DNA of 64,000 bases from Klebsiella spallanzanii (GTDB lineage: Bacteria; Pseudomonadota; Gammaproteobacteria; Enterobacterales; Enterobacteriaceae): assembly GCF_902158555.1 (NCBI RefSeq), contig NZ_CABGGS010000043.1, positions 186,001 through 250,000 on the forward strand, read 5' to 3'. Shown piece by piece: positions 57,881 through 64,000 of the stretch (positions within the stretch are counted from its first letter, which is position 1; each line of letters starts with the position of its first letter). A program made the translations under genes and the position numbers. A model generated the notes under the pieces. The model made no database searches. It was not told where the DNA came from and saw nothing but the letters and a program-made list of their open reading frames with translations.

Positions 57881-58903
57881 TTAATCGTGACAAGGGCTTT
57901 CAGAGAGATATTTATAAATTCCTGATGCAACTGGAATCCCATGTTTATGACATTTTTCTTTATAAATCATCTGTGGGTCATTAGGTGCTAAAACTTTTTC
58001 AACGCCAGGGACCGGTTTGACCGCGCGTAGTTCAGTGACCATTTGCGCCATTTTTGTAGAGAACTCATTGTTGCCTAATTTTTTCGGGTCAATCACAATG
58101 ATTAAACTGGCGAGTTTGCGCATTTTGTCATAATCACCATACATTCGTACAATATGATTACCAAAGCTTGCGCCCATTAATATCCCGGTTAATGCATCTA
58201 TCGCCAGTGCAATGCCTGAACCTTTATGCCCGCCAAAGGGGAGTAAATTTTCAATTTTATGCGGGTCGGTGGTGACGTTGCCATCTTTATCAATCGCCAG
58301 GCCTTCGCCAATAGGTTTACCTGTTTCTTTGGCATGTAAGATTTTGCCAAAAGCCGTCGCGCTGGTAGCCATGTCGACGATCATCGGGTAGCTATTTTCG
58401 ACAGGAAACCCGAAGGCGATAGGGTTCGTGCCTATAAAGCGCTCCGCACCGCCGTGAGGCGCTACGCAGGTATCCGTTTGGGTCATGACTAATGCGATCA
58501 TTCCCCGGTTAGCGACTCTCTCGGCGAAGTAGGATAATGCCCCACAGTGGGAGGTGTTTTTTACGCCGACAAAACCCAGTCCATGATTTTGTGCGAGCTG
58601 AATGGCATGATCGGCGGCTTTAATCAGAGCTGAATGTCCCATACCGTCATCTGAATCCAGAATCGCGACGGATGGTGAAATTTGTTCAATGTTAAACCGT
58701 GCTTCTTTATTTAATCCACCGGCTTTCAATCGAGTACAATAATGCTCAACGCGCATAACGCCATGAGAGTGTACCCCGGTAAGATCGGCATGTACTAATA
58801 CATCTGTAACCTGCTGTGCAGTTTGTTCGTCAAGGCCGGCAGAGAATAGTTTTGCATACACCAGAGATTTTAAGTTCTCTTCCTTTACATATACTGTAGA
58901 CAT
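57881..58903 (-). CDS. Malate/lactate/ureidoglycolate dehydrogenase-family oxidoreductase (AllD/YiaK type)
   Basis: This is an NAD(P)-dependent dehydrogenase of the Ldh-2 fold. The start at 58903 (MSTVYVKEENL) has GGAG six bases upstream, giving 340 residues. It shows GVHSHGVMR at 43-51, NTSHCGALSYFAERV, GTNPIAFGFP and PFGGHKGSGIALAID. It is closest by eye to E. coli AllD, but the surrounding genes point to a sugar-acid or 2-keto-acid substrate. It lies 10 bases after the zinc dehydrogenase gene. Confidence 0.88.
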   Translation of the reverse strand: MSTVYVKEENLKSLVYAKLFSAGLDEQTAQQVTDVLVHADLTGVHSHGVMRVEHYCTRLKAGGLNKEARFNIEQISPSVAILDSDDGMGHSALIKAADHAIQLAQNHGLGFVGVKNTSHCGALSYFAERVANRGMIALVMTQTDTCVAPHGGAERFIGTNPIAFGFPVENSYPMIVDMATSATAFGKILHAKETGKPIGEGLAIDKDGNVTTDPHKIENLLPFGGHKGSGIALAIDALTGILMGASFGNHIVRMYGDYDKMRKLASLIIVIDPKKLGNNEFSTKMAQMVTELRAVKPVPGVEKVLAPNDPQMIYKEKCHKHGIPVASGIYKYLSESPCHD

Positions 58904-58913
58904 TTTAACTCCA

Positions 58914-59930
58914 TTAAAAATTGATAACGCCTTTAACCATTTGCTTGTTTTCAACAACGTTTTTTTGGTAGTTGTCGCCAATGGTGAAAAAGTCAAACTC
59001 AGTGTTTTTCATCATGTTTTCATTGATTAATCCGGCGCTCATTAATTGAATAACGCACTCAAAATCTTCGCGTGTGGCATTGCGGCTGCTTATTAGCGTA
59101 GTTTCTTTTTTATGGAATGTGGGATCGTCCATAATAAGCTCGCCGATATATAATCCAATAAATACAACCTTCCCACCGTGGCGAATGAGATTAATATCGT
59201 TACTCATCGAGGCTTTGTTGCCCGTAGCGTCAAGTACCGTACAGGCGAGTTCGCCGTTAAACAGGCGGCGTAATTCGCTAATAAAATCCTCTGCCGTCGG
59301 ATCTAATGATTCGACGCCAATATTCTGGTCAACCAACTGTCGACGCTTAGCATCAATATCGGCAACGACAACCGTCGCGCCTTTGGCTTTAGCAATCGCG
59401 GAGGTGGCTAAACCAATGGGGCCAGCACCGATGACCAGGATATTTTGCGCAGGCTGTACCTCTGCGCGGCGAACGGCATGAGCCCCAATCGCGAAGCATT
59501 CCACTAGTGCTCCGGCGCTATCGCTTAATTGCTCGGGAAGTTCAACCAGGTTTTGTTCACGGACGGCAAGATATTCGCTAAAACCGCCATCCTGATGGAC
59601 ACCGTAGAGCGATACGTGTTCACAACAGTTGGTTTTTCCTTCTTTACATGCAGCACATTGGTTGCACGGGATACAAGGGATCACGGAGTAGCGCTGGCCA
59701 TTCTTTATACTGGCGCACTCTTTGCCTGTGGCAACCGCTTCGCCGCAGATTTCATGCCCAAGCACTCTGGGATAGGAGAAAAAAGGTTGGCGACCGGCGA
59801 AAGCATGAATGTCGGTGCCGCATATCCCGACGGCTTTAATCTTTAATAATGCTTCGTCGTTTGCAGGTACCGGCACTGGTCGTTCAATATATTCGATGCT
59901 GCCAGGATTATGGCAAATTAAGGTTTTCAT
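58914..59930 (-). CDS. Zinc-dependent hexonate 5-dehydrogenase-like protein (LgoD/RspB type)
   Basis: This is a medium-chain zinc dehydrogenase of 338 residues. Catalytic zinc ligands are Cys37, His59 and Glu60 (GICGTDIH; GHEICGE). The structural zinc cysteines lie in the CIPCNQCAACKEGKTNCC segment (86-103), and the NAD-binding loop is GAGPIGLATS. It resembles E. coli LgoD (L-galactonate 5-dehydrogenase) and the RspB/L-gulonate dehydrogenase group. Its start overlaps the stop of the upstream mannitol-dehydrogenase-type gene by one base (TAATG). The exact substrate is inferred only to be a hexonate. Confidence 0.88.
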   Translation of the reverse strand: MKTLICHNPGSIEYIERPVPVPANDEALLKIKAVGICGTDIHAFAGRQPFFSYPRVLGHEICGEAVATGKECASIKNGQRYSVIPCIPCNQCAACKEGKTNCCEHVSLYGVHQDGGFSEYLAVREQNLVELPEQLSDSAGALVECFAIGAHAVRRAEVQPAQNILVIGAGPIGLATSAIAKAKGATVVVADIDAKRRQLVDQNIGVESLDPTAEDFISELRRLFNGELACTVLDATGNKASMSNDINLIRHGGKVVFIGLYIGELIMDDPTFHKKETTLISSRNATREDFECVIQLMSAGLINENMMKNTEFDFFTIGDNYQKNVVENKQMVKGVINF

Positions 59931-61399
59931 TAAATGTCCCCAGATAATAAATGAGCAATTGTTTTCTCTATGCCTGATAAATCAATGTGCATAAATGTAT
60001 TTTTTATTTCTTCGATAAAAAGCATGTCTTTATTTAACTTGCCAAATATAGATTCAATTTGTAGTAAGGAATGCGCCTGCTGCCATGCCGAGTGCTGACC
60101 GGCTATGGTTTCTATAAATAGCGGTAATAGTGGGTCGCTAATATTCTGCTTGCTGCTAATGTTTTTTATTACATAATGCAGCCAGCCAGCAATCAATATT
60201 GAAAGAGCACTATTATTTTTTTTCCGTTCATGCAATATTTTCCAGGGCGTAAGGGCCCGCTGGGGGAGTTTTTGTGAGCCATCCATCGCGATTTGCGCAG
60301 TTCGGTGCTTCACATTGCAGTTGCTAAACCGTTCAAGAAGTAAATCTGCGTAGCTATCCAGAGGAATATTCAGCTGTGGGCTTAACGTTTGCGCCTGTTC
60401 GTTAATCATCAGAAGACGGGTGGCGGCGCGAAATTGCGGATCCTCCATGCATTGATAGATAAATTCGTAGCCCGCCAGGCTACCGTTATAGGCCAAAAAC
60501 GAGTGGCTGCCATTTAGCATCCGGAGTTTCATTTCTTCATAGGGTTGAACATCTGCAACAAACATTGCGCCCGCTTTATCCCAGTCAGGACGACCGCGAA
60601 CAAAGTTGTCTTCAATAACCCATTGGCGGAAATCTTCACAGACGATTCCGCAAGGGTCTGCATAGCCTGTTTTTTCTTGCAGCATGGCGAATTGTTGTTC
60701 GGTCATCGCTGGCACGATTCGATCGACCATGGTTCCAGGAAACGTCACGTTTTCTGCAATCCACTCTCCCAGGTCAGCATTGAGACGAGTTGCGAAGCCA
60801 ACAACCGCATTGCGGGTAAGATGGCCGTTATCAGGGATGTTGTCGCATGAGAGCACGCTGAAAGGAGATAAACCGAGATCTTTACGCCGCTGCAGAACGC
60901 AGACGATCAGTGCAATCGCTGATGTTGGCTGCTGTGGGTTTTCAAGATCCTTGATGATCAAGGGATTGGAGAAATCTAATGCCCGTGTCTGTGGATCGAT
61001 GCAGTAACCTTTTTCCGTAATCGTCAGGGAGACGATTTTAACCTGCGGTTCAAGGAGTTTTTCTATTGCCGCTTCAATTCCGCTCGCCGGGGTATGGATC
61101 CCGCCAATCACAGAACGGACCAGGCGCGAAGTGTTTGCGGATGAGGAGGTTTCCAGCACGCTAAAAAGGCCTTCCTGATGGTTTAGTGTGTTGACCAAAT
61201 CAGCAGTGCCAAAAAGATTTATTTCAAATATTCCCCACGCTTTTTCTGAAACCTGGTTGGCGAGATCGCTATAAATGGCCTGGTGACCCCGATGAAATGC
61301 CCCGAAGCCAATATGGATGATATCGGCCTGAAGATCTTCACGCGGGTAGCTTGTCGCGGCATCGTACCGAGCTGTTGTTATATTTTCCTTTCCTGACAT
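59930..61399 (-). CDS. Mannitol dehydrogenase-family hexuronate reductase (UxuB/UxaB/YeiQ type)
   Basis: This is a long-chain NAD-dependent polyol/hexuronate dehydrogenase. The start at 61399 (MSGKENITTARYD) gives 489 residues. It has the N-terminal IHIGFGAFHRGHQA Rossmann motif, SCDNIPDNGH, FPGTMVDRIVP, and the catalytic Lys in EMKLRMLNGSHS. Its relatives reduce D-fructuronate or D-tagaturonate to D-mannonate or D-altronate. It is the first gene of the six-gene operon. No strong ribosome-binding site is visible, so the start is less certain than the identity. Confidence 0.88.
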   Translation of the reverse strand: MSGKENITTARYDAATSYPREDLQADIIHIGFGAFHRGHQAIYSDLANQVSEKAWGIFEINLFGTADLVNTLNHQEGLFSVLETSSSANTSRLVRSVIGGIHTPASGIEAAIEKLLEPQVKIVSLTITEKGYCIDPQTRALDFSNPLIIKDLENPQQPTSAIALIVCVLQRRKDLGLSPFSVLSCDNIPDNGHLTRNAVVGFATRLNADLGEWIAENVTFPGTMVDRIVPAMTEQQFAMLQEKTGYADPCGIVCEDFRQWVIEDNFVRGRPDWDKAGAMFVADVQPYEEMKLRMLNGSHSFLAYNGSLAGYEFIYQCMEDPQFRAATRLLMINEQAQTLSPQLNIPLDSYADLLLERFSNCNVKHRTAQIAMDGSQKLPQRALTPWKILHERKKNNSALSILIAGWLHYVIKNISSKQNISDPLLPLFIETIAGQHSAWQQAHSLLQIESIFGKLNKDMLFIEEIKNTFMHIDLSGIEKTIAHLLSGDI

Positions 61400-61756
61400 C
61401 GTGGTATCACTCTTGTGGTTTTCATTAAACTTCGTAGACCAATTTATGATAATCACTAGACCAAAAAAAGTGATTGAAGTCACATAAATAAACAAGGGTA
61501 AGAATTCGAAGAAATGTTTGTGTCGCGTTTTATTGTAATAGTATGATTTTTATGAGTTTATAACTGAGGGGGTAGTTGTGCAGAGATGAGTAAAATATGA
61601 AACCTGTGTTGAGGATAATAAATGGCTGTACCAATTATTGTGACATGATAGACCAATATTGAGGGTTATAGACCAGGTGAGTAGGGGGAAAAGAGAGAAA
61701 TGCAGAGCAACAGGAAATGAACGGTGCAATAGTGATGCCCTGCAGGTAGTGATGTT
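61400..61756. other. Promoter/operator region of the sugar-acid operon
   Basis: No gene is present in these 357 bases. The motif TAGACCA occurs four times in the same orientation, at 61435, 61457, 61649 and 61669 (starts), as two pairs spaced 22 and 20 bases apart. A related GTACCAATT lies at 61628. In reverse the core is TTGGTCTA, close to the half-site of the ExuR/UxuR-type operators (TTGGTATACCAA). These are the likely sites of the neighbouring GntR protein. Confidence 0.65.
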
Positions 61757-62506
61757 CTAGGTAGCAAAGAAGAAATCATCAAAATCGCTAATAGAAGAGT
61801 CTTGCTTAAAGATTTTTATTAACTCGTTTTTACTGTTTTCCAGATGCTTCCAGGAAGCTTGCCTGGCCAGCTCAGCATCCTTCTGCTGAAGGGCAAGGAA
61901 AATGGCTCGATGATCCTCCAGCCACTGCATGCGCAGATGCTTTTCATGCAGGTACTTATAGTTAAGTTTTTTCCAGCGCGGGTTTTCGGTTCTTACCGCC
62001 CGCCACAGCTCTGCCGCTTGTTTAATTAACACTCTGTTCTGCGTCGATTCGGCAATAATGCTGTGGAACTGGTGATCTAAATCCTCAAACGTATCGCTTT
62101 CACCAGCGATTGCTTTTTCTTGTAACGCAATGATTTTCTTTAATTCAAGCAGTTCGTTGAAGCGAATTTGCGTGGCGGCAAAACCGGTAATGTTGCTCTC
62201 TATCACCTGGCGAGCCTGCAAAAGTTCGAAGGGGCCGATTTCAGAATAGGGCATCAATGATTTCTGATTTAACGCGTTTGAGTTATCAACAAAAAAGATC
62301 CCGGACCCCTGTTTGACTTCCAGCACGCCTTTAAGCTCCAGCATGATAATCGCATCACGGATGGTGGTGCGGCTGGTGTTGAATCGCTCGCTAAGCTCAC
62401 GTTCAGAAGGCAAGCGTTCGCCGGATTTAAATACGCCGGAATAGAGTAATTCTTCAATCTGTAGACCAATATCGTAGTAGCGGCGTTTTGTAATAACTTG
62501 TTCCAT
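61757..62506 (-). CDS. GntR-family regulator of the FadR subfamily (ExuR/UxuR-like)
   Basis: The start at 62506 (MEQVITKRRYYDIG) has AAGG eight bases upstream, giving 249 residues. The winged helix lies at about 8-75 (RLPSERELSERFNTSRTTIR). The FCD ligand domain follows, with GPFELLQARQVIESNI and DHQFHSIIAESTQN carrying metal-binding residues. Resemblance to ExuR and UxuR of E. coli is clear, indicating a hexuronate or hexonate-derived effector. It is upstream of and codirectional with the catabolic operon it probably represses. Confidence 0.9.
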   Translation of the reverse strand: MEQVITKRRYYDIGLQIEELLYSGVFKSGERLPSERELSERFNTSRTTIRDAIIMLELKGVLEVKQGSGIFFVDNSNALNQKSLMPYSEIGPFELLQARQVIESNITGFAATQIRFNELLELKKIIALQEKAIAGESDTFEDLDHQFHSIIAESTQNRVLIKQAAELWRAVRTENPRWKKLNYKYLHEKHLRMQWLEDHRAIFLALQQKDAELARQASWKHLENSKNELIKIFKQDSSISDFDDFFFAT

Positions 62507-62818
62507 ACTAAGCCTTATATGTAGTGCTCCCGGAGGGGCAATCGCGCAGTCTGCGGCGGATATCCGACCGGGGGTACTCCTGTTCCCGTATGAGGTATGC
62601 CTGGTGTCTGGCATGAATAGTAGCGGCACTTGTTGGGAAACTGCCAGCTTTAAACCAACAACAATGACAAAATTTTATGTTTGACCTGGAGCGGAGATAA
62701 GCAATAGAAGCGAGAGACTTTTGTCCATCAATCTTCGACGCCCCTTCATTCTCCCATCGTTACGGCTTATAATCGCCGCCCTTTTGATTATTTTTTTATC
62801 ATTTTCCCCGGATGCAAT
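62507..62818. other. Divergent promoter region between gntR and ygiQ
   Basis: No gene is seen. A TATAAT hexamer at 62768-62773, with a weak -35 (TTCATT, 62745-62750) 17 bases upstream, is the likely ygiQ promoter. The half near gntR is GC-rich with short imperfect palindromes. The region marks the junction of the accessory operon with core DNA. Confidence 0.55.
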
Positions 62819-64000
62819 ATGAGCGCAATATCCCTGATCCAACCGGATCGTGACCTTTTCTCCTGGCCGCAGTACTGGGCCGCCTGTTTTGGCCCCGCGC
62901 CGTTTCTGCCTATGTCGCGAGAAGAGATGGACCAACTTGGCTGGGATAGCTGCGATATCATTCTCGTGACCGGTGACGCCTATGTCGATCACCCGAGCTT
63001 CGGCATGGCGATTTGCGGACGCATGCTGGAAGCGCAGGGATTTCGGGTGGGGATTATTTCCCAGCCGGACTGGAACACTAAAGATGACTTTATGCGTCTG
63101 GGTAAACCGAACCTGTTCTTCGGCGTAACCGCTGGCAACATGGACTCGATGATCAACCGCTATACCGCCGACCGTAAGCTGCGCCATGACGACGCCTATA
63201 CGGCGGGCAACGTTGCTGGTAAACGCCCGGATCGCGCAACGCTGGTCTATACCCAGCGCTGTAAAGAAGCCTGGAAGGATGTGCCGGTGATCCTCGGCGG
63301 GATTGAAGCCAGCCTGCGCCGCACTGCGCATTACGACTACTGGTCCGACACCGTGCGTCGTTCGGTTCTGGTGGATTCGAAAGCCGATATGCTGATGTTC
63401 GGCAACGGCGAGCGTCCGCTGGTGGAAGTGGCGCACCGCCTGGCGGCGGGCGAGCCTATCGGGCATATTCGCGATGTGCGTAATACCGCCATCATGGTAA
63501 AAGAAGCGCTGCCGGGCTGGAGCGGGGTGGATTCCACGCGCCTGGATACGCCGGGCAAAATCGACCCGATTCCGCATCCTTACGGTGAAGACCTGCCGTG
63601 CGCCGATAACAAAACCGTCGCGCCGGCAAAACAGGAAGCGAAGCGCGTTACCGTCCAGCCGCCGCGTCCAAAGCCGTGGGAGAAAACCTACGTCCTTCTG
63701 CCGTCCTTCGAGAAAGTCAAAGGCGACAAAGTTCTTTACGCGCATGCCTCACGTATTCTGCATCATGAGACCAACCCAGGCTGCGCCCGCGCGCTGATGC
63801 AGAAACACGGCGAGCGCTATATCTGGATTAACCCGCCCGCCATTCCGCTCTCAACCGAAGAGATGGATAGCGTTTTTGCTCTGCCGTACAAGCGTATTCC
63901 GCACCCGGCATACGGCGATGCCCGCATCCCGGCTTATGAAATGATTCGCTTCTCCATTAACATCATGCGCGGCTGTTTCGGTGGCTGTTCGTTCTGCTCA
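62819..64000 (+). CDS. ygiQ: Radical SAM protein YgiQ, 3' end outside window
   Basis: YgiQ is a large radical SAM protein of unknown substrate (UPF0313). The start [20 protein letters not shown] matches E. coli, and 394 codons are present before the window ends. The N-terminal domain shows the [13 protein letters not shown] block. The iron-sulphur cluster motif CFGGCSFC is at the very end, just entering the catalytic barrel. ygiQ neighbours ftsP in K-12; here a 7.5 kb operon separates them. Confidence 0.97.
   Translation, partial: MSAISLIQPDRDLFSWPQYWAACFGPAPFLPMSREEMDQLGWDSCDIILVTGDAYVDHPSFGMAICGRMLEAQGFRVGIISQPDWNTKDDFMRLGKPNLFFGVTAGNMDSMINRYTADRKLRHDDAYTAGNVAGKRPDRATLVYTQRCKEAWKDVPVILGGIEASLRRTAHYDYWSDTVRRSVLVDSKADMLMFGNGERPLVEVAHRLAAGEPIGHIRDVRNTAIMVKEALPGWSGVDSTRLDTPGKIDPIPHPYGEDLPCADNKTVAPAKQEAKRVTVQPPRPKPWEKTYVLLPSFEKVKGDKVLYAHASRILHHETNPGCARALMQKHGERYIWINPPAIPLSTEEMDSVFALPYKRIPHPAYGDARIPAYEMIRFSINIMRGCFGGCSFCS

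Noticed and set aside
62675-63745. Long open frame on the minus strand (356 codons)
   Set aside because: It is the antisense shadow of ygiQ, whose protein matches E. coli closely and runs off the window end.

Overview
The window is chromosomal DNA of a urease-positive member of the Enterobacteriaceae, of the Klebsiella/Raoultella/Kosakonia/Enterobacter type. The evidence is near-collinearity with the Escherichia coli K-12 segment running from ileX-mug-rpoD to ygiQ, an intact ureDABCEFG operon with Klebsiella-type proteins, and several ERIC repeats. I cannot fix the genus from sequence alone. The core genes look intact; I saw no insertion sequence, integron or CRISPR array.

Layout. 1-1300: the end of a P2-type phage or satellite element (major capsid gene, 5' end outside the window) against the 3' side of tRNA-Ile(CAU) ileX. 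1418-7848: mug, a small AT-rich accessory module (TetR regulator plus short nitroreductase-like protein), then the macromolecular synthesis operon rpsU-dnaG-rpoD, read leftward. 7849-16500: tsaD, an NCS1 permease with an added zinc-ribbon tail, the urease operon, and plsY. This block sits where K-12 carries the tartrate genes. 16709-29607: folB, uppP, cca, ygiM, ygiF, glnE, hldE, a type I toxin-antitoxin locus (ibs/sib) split by an ERIC element, yqiJK, glgS and ubiK. 29693-36616: FMN riboswitch-ribB, then a four-gene chaperone-usher fimbrial operon and a 0.9 kb AT-rich gene-free stretch. 36617-54926: ygiD, ygiCB, tolC, nudF-yqiB-cpdA-yqiA-parE, ygiN, mdaB, qseBC, ygiW, an AraC-GyrI regulator, parC, plsC and ftsP. 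54975-62506: an accessory sugar-acid operon (GntR regulator, three dehydrogenases, DctPQM TRAP transporter). 62819-64000: the 5' part of ygiQ.

How the genes work together. rpsU-dnaG-rpoD joins translation, replication priming and transcription initiation in one transcript. UreABC is the nickel urease, UreDEFG load its metal centre, and the linked permease may import a nitrogenous base whose breakdown yields urea. nudF to parE is a run of overlapping or closely spaced genes. The accessory operon is predicted to import a sugar acid by TRAP transport and oxidise or reduce it into the hexuronate/hexonate pathway under an ExuR/UxuR-like repressor. The upstream DNA of that operon carries four copies of TAGACCA.

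The most unusual observation is the ERIC element inserted inside the Sib antisense RNA gene, directly upstream of the Ibs toxin start codon. It lengthens the antitoxin RNA and replaces the toxin leader. Other points worth a check are the capsid gene lying last in an element at ileX, the zinc-ribbon permease next to urease, the sugar-acid operon with its repeated operator-like motif, the ERIC in the rpsU-dnaG leader, and the stretch between yqiJ and glgS where a hairpin pairs a perfect Shine-Dalgarno with an anti-Shine-Dalgarno sequence.
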